Source: Thermoleophilaceae bacterium | GTDB taxonomy: Bacteria; Actinomycetota; Thermoleophilia; Solirubrobacterales; Thermoleophilaceae | DNA length: 10,667 bases | Reading direction: 5' to 3' | Assembly (NCBI GenBank): GCA_013695855.1 | Contig: JACCZR010000177.1 | Span: 1 to 10,667 of the forward strand | Shown here: positions 5,668-10,667 of the stretch, piece after piece | How positions within the stretch are numbered: position 1 is the stretch's first letter | How the letters are laid out: every line of letters begins with the position of its first letter | Notes under the pieces: model-generated | The model's input: the letters and a program-made list of their open reading frames with translations, nothing else | Database searches by the model: none | Told to the model about the DNA's origin: nothing | Made by a program: the position numbers and the translations under genes

Positions 5668-6605
5668 AGGGCAACCTCCTCAGCGCCCGGAGCGCAGGCC
5701 GAGCGTCCAGGGAGCAGCACAGGCCGAGCATCGGTCGGCCGAGCACCGGACCGATCGATCTCGGCCGAGCGCCGCCCGCTCGATCTTGTAGGCCAGCGGT
5801 AGGCCTCCGGCACACGGTTGGCCAAGCTGGGCAGCTGCTCGCGGATCTCCTCCTGGCGGACGAGGTCGAGGTCCGCCGCGACGAAGCCCTCGCCCCCCGA
5901 AGCGCGTTCGAGGACCTTGCCCCAGGGGTCGACGATCATCGAGGCGCCGTAGCTCTCCTTGTCGCCGGCGAAGCCGACCTGGTTCGCCGCCACCACGAAG
6001 GCCTGGTTCTCGATCGCGCGGGCGCGCAGCAGGACCTCCCAGTGCCCGGCCTCGCCGGTTGCGCGGGTGAAGGCCGAGGGCACGGTGATCACGCGGGCGC
6101 CCCTGACGGCGAGGATGCGATAGAGCTCGGGGAAGCGAAGGTCGAAGCAGACGGTGAGCCCCACGGGCAGCCCGCCCGCCAGGTGGGAGAGCACGATCTC
6201 GTCGCCCGGCTCCTCGCTCTCAGACTCGCGGTAGTCCTGGCCGCCCACGGTCACGTCGAACATGTGGATCTTGCGGTAGACGGCGTGGACCTCCCCGTCG
6301 GGGCCCACGTGCAGGGAGGTGTTCGAGAGCTTGCGGTGGCCCTCGCGGCGCTCGAGCACCGAGCCGGCCACCAAGTCGATGCCCAGCTCGCGGGCGGTCT
6401 CGCGCGCCCAGCTCACGCTCGGTCCGCCGCCAAGCGGCTCGGCTCCGGCCTCCAGGGCGTCGTGCTCGCCGAGGACGTTGAACTTCTCGGGGAGGACGAT
6501 GAGCTCCGCGCCGTCGGCGGCGGCATCGCGGGTGAGGCGATCGGCCTGCTCGAGGTTGCGGGTGCGATCCTCACCCGAGTTCAGCTGTACGGCTGCAGCG
6601 CGCAC
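5664..6605 (-). CDS. Carbon-nitrogen hydrolase (nitrilase superfamily, Nit-like amidase)
   Basis: A 313-residue cytosolic amidase of the nitrilase superfamily. Numbering from GTG 6605, the Glu-Lys-Cys triad is complete: Glu40 in VLPEKFN, Lys112 in YRKIHMFD and Cys153 in TVCFDLRFPELY. The HMFD and CFDLRFPE forms match the Nit branch (deaminated glutathione/omega-amidase types) better than plant-type nitrilases; the exact substrate is unknown. The frame extends to GTG 6617, but GTG 6605 has GGGGAGG directly upstream and starts the usual first strand, so it is preferred. The conserved fold ends near EAYRW (about 267-271). A further 42-residue tail rich in Arg, Ser and Pro follows, encoded by repeat-rich DNA (5697-5770). 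The stop overlaps the tetR start. It is the first gene of the six-gene run. Confidence 0.93.
   Translation of the reverse strand: MRAAAVQLNSGEDRTRNLEQADRLTRDAAADGAELIVLPEKFNVLGEHDALEAGAEPLGGGPSVSWARETARELGIDLVAGSVLERREGHRKLSNTSLHVGPDGEVHAVYRKIHMFDVTVGGQDYRESESEEPGDEIVLSHLAGGLPVGLTVCFDLRFPELYRILAVRGARVITVPSAFTRATGEAGHWEVLLRARAIENQAFVVAANQVGFAGDKESYGASMIVDPWGKVLERASGGEGFVAADLDLVRQEEIREQLPSLANRVPEAYRWPTRSSGRRSAEIDRSGARPTDARPVLLPGRSACAPGAEEVAL
5697..5770. repeat. Four copies of GGCCGAGC in the nitrilase tail
   Basis: GGCCGAGC occurs at 5697-5704, 5722-5729, 5737-5744 and 5763-5770. Between the second and fourth copies a perfect 7-bp inverted repeat (ATCGGTC 5730-5736 and GACCGAT 5749-5755) could form a hairpin. 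All lies inside the non-conserved 3' end of the nitrilase gene, just before tetR. It could be an inserted or expanded intergenic repeat, or low-complexity GC drift. Confidence 0.55.
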
Positions 6606-6608
6606 GAT

Positions 6609-6615
6609 CCTCCCC
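6609..6615 (-). promoter_or_regulatory. Shine-Dalgarno that decides the nitrilase start
   Basis: GGGGAGG on the minus strand ends three bases before GTG 6605. It argues for GTG 6605 over the upstream in-frame GTG 6617, which has no such site and abuts the palindrome. Confidence 0.6.
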
Positions 6616-6617
6616 AC

Positions 6618-6633
6618 TTGACTGACCAGTCAA
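6618..6633. promoter_or_regulatory. Perfect palindrome, probable TetR operator
   Basis: TTGACTGACCAGTCAA is a perfect 7-bp inverted repeat around a 2-bp centre. Length, symmetry and the TGACTG/CAGTCA arms are of the type bound by TetR-family dimers. It lies between the divergent nitrilase-tetR unit and the plus-strand ORF, 12 bases upstream of GTG 6605 and within the putative start regions of both promoters. The tetR gene is second in the adjacent unit, so autoregulation is the simplest reading. Confidence 0.68.
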
Positions 6634-6637
6634 TCTG

Positions 6638-6643
6638 AGTCTA
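6638..6643 (-). promoter_or_regulatory. Possible -10 box for the nitrilase-tetR unit
   Basis: TAGACT on the minus strand (6643..6638). Transcription from it would begin around 6631, inside the palindrome, so a bound repressor would block initiation. A weak TTCATG lies 17 bp upstream as a -35 candidate (6666..6661). Confidence 0.35.
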
Positions 6644-6649
6644 ACGCCG

Positions 6650-6655
6650 TAGGCT
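6650..6655 (+). promoter_or_regulatory. -10-like box TAGGCT before ATG 6662
   Basis: TAGGCT with six bases to an ATG at 6662, like the degV promoter. The -35 position would overlap the right arm of the palindrome. The ATG is out of frame with the DUF2804-like ORF that follows and opens a 55-codon frame ending at 6829. Confidence 0.4.
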
Positions 6656-6708
6656 GCCGCCATGAAGAAGGCCCGGGCGGGCGGGCGACACGGCAGCTCG
6701 GCCTGCCG

Positions 6709-7236
6709 GTGCGCGGGCCGGCCGTCCAACTGCTCGGACTGCCGCTGCCGCCGCGCCCCATGCCCGCCCGCCAGGGCACACGGCCGCTCAAGCGCTGGCG
6801 CTACGCCGGCGTATACGGGCCTGAGCTGATGCTGTGCGTGGGGGAAGCGCGAGTGGGCCCCCTGCCCCAGCGCTGGTGGGCGATCGCCCTGCCCGACGGC
6901 ACACTGCGCGAACGCACGACGATCCGGCGCGGCGGGGTGACGGTCGCGCCCGGCCGCGCCGAGGTGGCCGCCTCGACGCTGCGGCTGTCGGTGTCGCTCG
7001 AGGAAGTCGAGGGCGAGGAGACCGTCTCACCCAGCGCAGACAGCTGGATCTGGACGCGTAAGCAAGCCGGCATCCCCGCTCGCGGCGTGGTCGAGCTCGA
7101 CGGCCGCCACTTCGAGATCGAAGCCGAGGCAGTGGTGGACGAGAGTGCCGGCTACCACGAGCGGCGCACGTCCTGGCGCTGGTCGGCCGGGCCCCGCCTG
7201 CTCGGTGCCGGCGATCGCGTAGGCGAGCTGAAATGA
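6709..7236 (+). CDS. DUF2804-like protein, apparently C-terminally shortened
   Basis: A 175-residue ORF from GTG 6709. Seen: LKRWRYAGVYGPELMLCVG (27-45), WTRKQAGIPARGVVELDGR (115-133) and the W-rich segment RRTSWRWSAG (152-161). The order KRW-strand, basic-charged middle, DGR and a closing W-rich motif resembles DUF2804 proteins, which are usually around 300 residues and continue well past the W-rich part; here the frame stops 15 residues later. The 103 bases to the convergent MerR stop show no clear continuation and no clear terminator hairpin. The start is uncertain: there is no Shine-Dalgarno, and the promoter-like ATG at 6662 is in another frame, so an indel in the GGGCGGGCGGGCG run (about 6675-6687) is possible. 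The function of the family is not known to me. It may be a decaying gene. Confidence 0.55.
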   Translation: MRGPAVQLLGLPLPPRPMPARQGTRPLKRWRYAGVYGPELMLCVGEARVGPLPQRWWAIALPDGTLRERTTIRRGGVTVAPGRAEVAASTLRLSVSLEEVEGEETVSPSADSWIWTRKQAGIPARGVVELDGRHFEIEAEAVVDESAGYHERRTSWRWSAGPRLLGAGDRVGELK

Positions 7237-7339
7237 CGTACCCCCGGGATGACCCCTGCGGACCGGGACCTTCACGGCGGCCACATCCGGCGCGGCCAGC
7301 AGGCGACGCCGGCGAACGTCGTGCAGGACCCGCACGGCC

Positions 7340-8035
7340 TCAGCCGCGAGCAGCGCGCTGGCGCAGCAGCTCGGCCACCAGCTCCTTGGAGTGCAGGGCG
7401 CCGATCAGGTCTCGCAGCGGCTCCACCCCGGCCTCCAGAAGCTCGACCACCCGGTCGGGATCCACCTCGCCGGCCAGGCGCTCGCTGATCACCTCGACCT
7501 CTTCCTTCACCAGCGCCTCCAGCGCTCGCTTGTAGCGCAGGGTGTCGTAGACGGTGAAGCCGATCTCCTGCTCGTAGCCGCCGGCCCGGAAGCGGGAGAT
7601 CGCCTCGAGGATCTGCTGGTCGAGCGCGGCGTAGCCGCGGGGGCTCGGGCTGAGGATGCCCAGCCCCCCGAGGCGGTCGAGCGCCTCGAGGGGGACGCCG
7701 TACCGGCGCGCCGCCTCGGTGCGGGACACGCGGGCGCCCTCGTCCGTGCGGGCGCGCTCGAGGATGCGGTCCTCCAGCTCGACCAGCGCCCGGGCGCGCT
7801 CAGGGTCTTCGTCGAGCACGGTCTTGATCGCCTTCAGTGGCATGAAACGCTCCTCCTGGAGCTGCTTGATCAGCCGGATGCGCTCGACGAACTCGGGCGG
7901 GTAATACGCCATGTTGCGCGAGGTCTTGACCGGCTCGGGCAACAGGCCCTCGCGCAGGTAGTGCTTGATCGTGCCCGCGCTCACGCCGCTGGCCTCGGCC
8001 AGCTGGCGCATCCGCAGCAGACCGTTGTCGCTCAA
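7340..8035 (-). CDS. MerR family transcriptional regulator
   Basis: A 231-residue regulator read from TTG 8035. Seen: a MerR winged-HTH with RMRQLAEASGVSAGTIKHYL (8-27), REGLLPEPVKTSRNMAYY (28-45) and EFVERIRLIKQLQ (48-60), then a long helix. At 102-137 a second HTH/wing-like segment (VSRTEAARRYGVPLEALDRL, then GILSPSPRGYAAL) suggests a tandem DNA-binding or MerR-like module. The helical C-terminus (about 140-226) has no Cys-rich metal site, so a metal-responsive MerR is unlikely; an organic or acyl-CoA effector fits the neighbours better but is inference. TTG 8035 overlaps the racemase-like stop (TTGA). ATG 8011 is the alternative start and would drop eight residues. Last gene of its operon, so probably a local regulator. 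Confidence 0.88.
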   Translation of the reverse strand: MSDNGLLRMRQLAEASGVSAGTIKHYLREGLLPEPVKTSRNMAYYPPEFVERIRLIKQLQEERFMPLKAIKTVLDEDPERARALVELEDRILERARTDEGARVSRTEAARRYGVPLEALDRLGGLGILSPSPRGYAALDQQILEAISRFRAGGYEQEIGFTVYDTLRYKRALEALVKEEVEVISERLAGEVDPDRVVELLEAGVEPLRDLIGALHSKELVAELLRQRAARG

Positions 8036-9258
8036 CTCAGGAAGCTTCCCGGGGCGTCCTCGGCCGGCCCCGCCACCGCGCCCGACCCCTCGAGCGAGGC
8101 GATCTCCCCGGCCGAGTAGCCCGCGCTCTCCAGCACCTCGCGCGTGTGCTCGCCGAGGCCGGGCCCGGGCCCCTGGGGCGCGCCCGGCGTGCGCGAGAGC
8201 TTGACCGGCACCCCCAGCTGGCGCACCTCCTGCGCCGCGCCGGGCTGGATCAGCGAGACCACCATCTCCCGCGCACGCGTGAGCTCGGAGCTCAGCGCCT
8301 CTTCGAGCTCGAGCACCGGCTCCAGGCAGCAGTCGTGCTCGGCGGCGAAGGTCTGCCACTGGTCGCGGGTGCGGTCCATGAAGATGCGCTCGACCTCCGC
8401 GCGGGTCTTCGAGTCGGGGCCGTCGAACTGGCGCTCGATCAGGTCCTCCCGGCCCACGCCACGACACCACACCTGCCAGAACTTCGGCTCCAGCGCGCCG
8501 AGGGTGACCCAGCCGTCCGCGCACGGGTAGGGCCGGTAGCAGACCAGCGAGCCGGCCAGCTCGAGTCCGCCCCGCCGGGGCGTGCCGCCGTCGCACAGCT
8601 GGCGGCCGGCGACGAGCGCCAGCCAGGACATCGCCCCGTCGTGCATGGAGACGTCCACGAACTGCCCCTGCCCCGAGCGGTCGCGCTCGCGCAGGGCGGC
8701 GAGGATCGCGAAGGCGGCCATCAACGCCCCGCCGCCCAGGTCGGCGATCTGGCCCGCGGCCTGGACCGGCGGCCCGCCCTTCTCACCCGTGAGCCCGAGC
8801 ACGCCGTTCAGCCCCAGGTAGTTCATGTCGTGGCCCGGGCGATCGCGGTAGGGGCCGTCTTGCCCGTAGCCCGTGATGGCGCAGTACACGAGTCCGGGGT
8901 TCTCCTCGCGCAGGACGTCGTAGCCCACGCCCAGTCGATCGAGCACCCCCGGGCGAAAGGACTCGAGGAGCACGTCGTGCTCGCGCGCCAGTCGCTTGAG
9001 CACCTCCTGGCCCTCGCCGGACTTGAGGTTCACGCGCGCCGAGCGCTTGCCCCGGTTCAGCGCGAGGAACAGTGCCGAGGCAGCCGATCGCTCGGCGCCT
9101 TCGTAGCGCGGCTCGGCCCAGCGGATGTAGTCACCCATCCCGGTGTCCTCGACCTTCAGCACTTCGGCGCCGAGGTCGGCCATCAGCAGCGAGCAGAAGC
9201 CGCCGGGCAGCAGGCGAGATAGGTCGAGCACCCGGACGTCGCTCAGAGCGCCGCTCAC
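8032..9258 (-). CDS. Family III CoA-transferase, alpha-methylacyl-CoA racemase-like
   Basis: A 408-residue enzyme of the CaiB/BaiF/AMACR family. Seen: VRVLDLSRLLPGGFCSLLMADLGAEV in the first 33 residues (CoA-binding Rossmann part), LNRGKRSARVNLKS (67-80), GHDMNYLGLNG (142-152), ADLGGGAL (172-179), SGQGQFVDVSMHDG (195-208) and GALEPKFW (254-261). His143 and Asp173 stand where AMACR has its racemase His126/Asp156 pair, and Glu257 is also placed as in AMACR. That favours a 2-methylacyl-CoA racemase over a true CoA transfer, though close homologues do both. The start is GTG 9258 with GGAGG four bases upstream; it overlaps the mini-ORF stop (GTGA). The gene follows BKACE and precedes merR, so it probably acts on an acyl-CoA in the same route. 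Confidence 0.92.
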   Translation of the reverse strand: MSGALSDVRVLDLSRLLPGGFCSLLMADLGAEVLKVEDTGMGDYIRWAEPRYEGAERSAASALFLALNRGKRSARVNLKSGEGQEVLKRLAREHDVLLESFRPGVLDRLGVGYDVLREENPGLVYCAITGYGQDGPYRDRPGHDMNYLGLNGVLGLTGEKGGPPVQAAGQIADLGGGALMAAFAILAALRERDRSGQGQFVDVSMHDGAMSWLALVAGRQLCDGGTPRRGGLELAGSLVCYRPYPCADGWVTLGALEPKFWQVWCRGVGREDLIERQFDGPDSKTRAEVERIFMDRTRDQWQTFAAEHDCCLEPVLELEEALSSELTRAREMVVSLIQPGAAQEVRQLGVPVKLSRTPGAPQGPGPGLGEHTREVLESAGYSAGEIASLEGSGAVAGPAEDAPGSFLS

Positions 9259-9350
9259 GCCGCCTCCAAGCGGATCGTGCGCGCGCAGCGGTCGTCGCGG
9301 GCGCCGTGCCGGGTGACCTCCACCCGGTGGCGCGTAGCGGTCGGGCTCAC
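9255..9350 (-). CDS. 31-codon mini-ORF bridging BKACE and racemase-like genes
   Basis: GTG 9350 overlaps the BKACE stop (GTGA) and the TGA at 9257..9255 overlaps the GTG start of the racemase-like gene (GTGA), so the frame exactly fills the gap with 4-base overlaps at both ends. The predicted peptide is Arg-rich with one Cys, begins MSPTATRHRVEVTRHGARDD and has no recognisable domain or membrane segment. It may be a small protein, a coupling device that hands ribosomes from one gene to the next, or the degenerate tail of a lost gene. The racemase-like gene also has its own Shine-Dalgarno inside this ORF. Confidence 0.4.
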   Translation of the reverse strand: MSPTATRHRVEVTRHGARDDRCARTIRLEAA

Positions 9351-10276
9351 TCGGAGGCCTCGATCGGGTGCGTCAGCATCTCGCGGCGGGTGACCGGCTC
9401 CTGGCGGGCGACCCCCAGGAGCTCGCGCGCCTCGGCCACGGTGGCCGGCCGGCGGCCCACATCCTCGGTCATCTGGCGCGCCTTGGCGATCAGGTCGCCG
9501 TTGGAGCGCGCCATGTCGCCGTTGGGGAGGTAGAAGTTGTCCTCCAGGCCCACGCGCACGTTGCCGCCGAGCGTGAGCGCGGCGGCCACCAGCATCCACT
9601 GCTTGCGCGAGACACCGATCACCCCCCAGTTGTTGGGGCCCTCGGAGCCGCCCGGCACCTGCCCGGCCATGTGGGCGAGGTTCGGTGCGTTGGGCCGGAT
9701 GCCCCCGGTGACCCCCATCACGCACGAGATCTGGAGCGGCTCGGAGAGCAGCCCCATGTCGATCAGCGGGTCGAGGTTGGCCACGTGCCCGGTGTCGAAG
9801 CACTCGTGCTCGGGCCTGATGCCCAGCTCGTTCATCGCAGCGAGGAACTCGATGATCGTGTCGAAAGAGTTCTCGAACACCGTCTTGAAGACGAACTCCT
9901 TTCGCGAGCGCGAATACTTCGCGTAGTTCATCGAGCTCATGTTCAGCGCGGCCACGTCGGGGCTCAGCTCGCGCAGGTACTCGATCCGCTTGTCGACCGG
10001 CACGCCGATGGCGCCGGTCGAGTAGTTGACGATCACGTCGTCCACCTCGGCGCGGATGGCCTCGGTGATCGCCCGGAAATCCTCGACCTCGTAGCTGGGG
10101 ATGCCCTCGCGCGTGCGCGCGTGGACGTGGATCATCGTGCCGCCCTCGTCCACGATGCGGCGTGCCTCGGCGGCGTACTCCTCCGGCGTGTAGGGGATGG
10201 CGGGACATTGGTCGCGGTTGGCCACCGCCCCGCTGATCGAGCACGTGATGACGACCGGGTCCTCGAAGCGGCTCAC
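9347..10276 (-). CDS. BKACE family beta-keto acid cleavage enzyme (Kce-like)
   Basis: A 309-residue full-length member of the family named for 3-keto-5-aminohexanoate cleavage enzyme. These TIM-barrel, zinc-dependent enzymes condense a beta-keto acid with acetyl-CoA to give acetoacetate and a new acyl-CoA. Seen: VVITCSISGAVANRD (8-22), the zinc-binding MIHVHAR (His50, His52), VNYSTGA (83-89), DTGHVANL (161-168), MGVTGGIRP (187-195), and GLEDNFYL with Glu245 at the third zinc-ligand position. The substrate side chain is not deducible; the family covers many beta-keto acids, including lysine-fermentation and carnitine intermediates. The start GTG 10276 has GAGG five bases upstream and overlaps the YdeI-like stop (GTGA). 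It sits in one operon with a racemase-like CoA enzyme and merR. Confidence 0.93.
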   Translation of the reverse strand: MSRFEDPVVITCSISGAVANRDQCPAIPYTPEEYAAEARRIVDEGGTMIHVHARTREGIPSYEVEDFRAITEAIRAEVDDVIVNYSTGAIGVPVDKRIEYLRELSPDVAALNMSSMNYAKYSRSRKEFVFKTVFENSFDTIIEFLAAMNELGIRPEHECFDTGHVANLDPLIDMGLLSEPLQISCVMGVTGGIRPNAPNLAHMAGQVPGGSEGPNNWGVIGVSRKQWMLVAAALTLGGNVRVGLEDNFYLPNGDMARSNGDLIAKARQMTEDVGRRPATVAEARELLGVARQEPVTRREMLTHPIEASE

Positions 10277-10667
10277 GAGCGCCTCAGAGGGGGGACGTCG
10301 AGACCCTGCTCAGAGCACTCGACGAGCGTGGCCAGTCGCTTCGATCTGGTCTCCTCTCGCTTGGCGCTCACGACCCAGTGGGTTGATGCCCGTCGGTACC
10401 ACGGCGGCCGCTCCTCGAGGTAGCTGCGGGCGGCCTCGGTCAGCCCGCCGGCGTACTCGGGCGGCAGCTCGACTGGCTGATCGCGCTCGAAGCCGTAGAC
10501 GCCGGTCCTGTCCTTACGCCGTGCCTCGAAGACGCGGCGTCCGGCGTTGGTCATGAGGCCCTCCGCCTCGAGCTTCGCCATCTTCTCCACGTTGACGTTG
10601 CTCCAGTTGCTGCCGGGCTTGCGCGGCGTGAAGCGCTGGCGGTGGCGCTCGTCGTCGATGCGGTTGA
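10273..10667 (-). CDS. YdeI/OmdA family protein, C-terminal 130 residues (partial)
   Basis: The frame is open from the window edge to TGA 10275..10273, so the start lies outside. Seen from the edge: RFTPRKPGSNWSNVNVEKM, the motif typical of the YdeI/OmpD-associated (OmdA) family, then an AEGLMTNAGRRVFEARR helix region and a C-terminal domain with PWYRRASTHWVVSAKREETRSKR, which closely fits the family's hWi-sAKreeTRarR signature. GTG 10590 is a possible internal start, but the family motif upstream of it argues for the longer protein. E. coli YdeI is linked to envelope and antimicrobial-peptide resistance; its mechanism is unclear and applying it here is inference. The stop overlaps the BKACE start (GTGA), so it belongs to the same transcript. 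Confidence 0.85.
   Translation of the reverse strand, partial: NRIDDERHRQRFTPRKPGSNWSNVNVEKMAKLEAEGLMTNAGRRVFEARRKDRTGVYGFERDQPVELPPEYAGGLTEAARSYLEERPPWYRRASTHWVVSAKREETRSKRLATLVECSEQGLDVPPLRRS

Noticed and set aside
4889..5815. A 308-codon minus-strand frame containing the 45-residue gene
   Set aside because: Only its last 45 codons look coding. The rest is a frame-shifted reading of tetR and the nitrilase tail, so only 4889-5026 is kept.
7237..7339. Intergenic stretch between the DUF2804-like gene and merR as a terminator
   Set aside because: I could find only short GC-rich partial inverted repeats (such as CGCCGGCG) without a T-run, so a terminator call is not supported.
8036..8596. Upstream extension of the merR frame to 8596
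   Set aside because: It runs inside the racemase-like gene in another frame and is Ala/Arg/Gly-rich; the MerR domain begins just after TTG 8035.
8146..9222. A 358-codon plus-strand frame opposite the racemase-like gene
   Set aside because: Low-complexity Ala/Arg/Leu/Val translation; the minus strand holds a complete family III CoA-transferase.
9368..10423. A 351-codon plus-strand frame opposite BKACE
   Set aside because: Shadow of the BKACE gene; His/Asp/Val/Arg-rich with no motif.

Overview
The window is very GC-rich, densely packed DNA with the look of an actinobacterial chromosome. The gene set points to the class Thermoleophilia (Solirubrobacterales-like): a TraR/DksA zinc-finger protein, DegV, an AI-2E family permease, a DUF3618/holin-family/DUF4235-like membrane cassette, and a DUF2804-like protein. 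GTG and TTG starts are frequent, and ten neighbouring gene pairs overlap by 1 or 4 bases. The taxonomic call is inference from gene content and composition. I see no rRNA, tRNA, CRISPR array, transposase or phage structural gene.

Layout. (1) Positions 1-1872, minus strand: TraR/DksA-like protein, then an SDR-type NAD-dependent epimerase/dehydratase, a 96-residue glutaredoxin/GST-N protein, and the first 20 codons of a further gene. (2) Positions 1873-1984: a divergent promoter region with a 12-bp tandem repeat. (3) Positions 1985-3942, plus strand: degV family gene and AI-2E family permease, overlapping by one base. (4) Positions 3929-6605, minus strand: a six-gene run in the order nitrilase-superfamily amidase, TetR regulator, a 45-residue membrane protein, a 91-residue tail-anchored protein, a holin-superfamily (DUF1469-type) protein and a DUF3618 protein. 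(5) Positions 6606-6708: a divergent control region holding a perfect 16-bp palindrome. (6) Positions 6709-7236, plus strand: a DUF2804-like ORF that looks C-terminally short. (7) Positions 7340-10667, minus strand: a YdeI/OmdA-type protein (5' end outside the window), a BKACE (beta-keto acid cleavage) enzyme, a 31-codon mini-ORF, an alpha-methylacyl-CoA racemase-like family III CoA-transferase and a MerR regulator, all joined by 4-base overlaps.

How the genes may work together. The BKACE and racemase-like genes suggest a small acyl-CoA/beta-keto-acid pathway under local MerR control. The nitrilase-TetR pair is probably autoregulated through the palindrome just upstream, and the four membrane genes behind it read like a stress or envelope cassette that would share this control. 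No wholly new system can be proven from the sequence alone. The best leads are the BKACE/mini-ORF/racemase/MerR unit, the TetR palindrome, the epimerase that lacks its catalytic lysine, and the out-of-frame start of the DUF2804-like gene.
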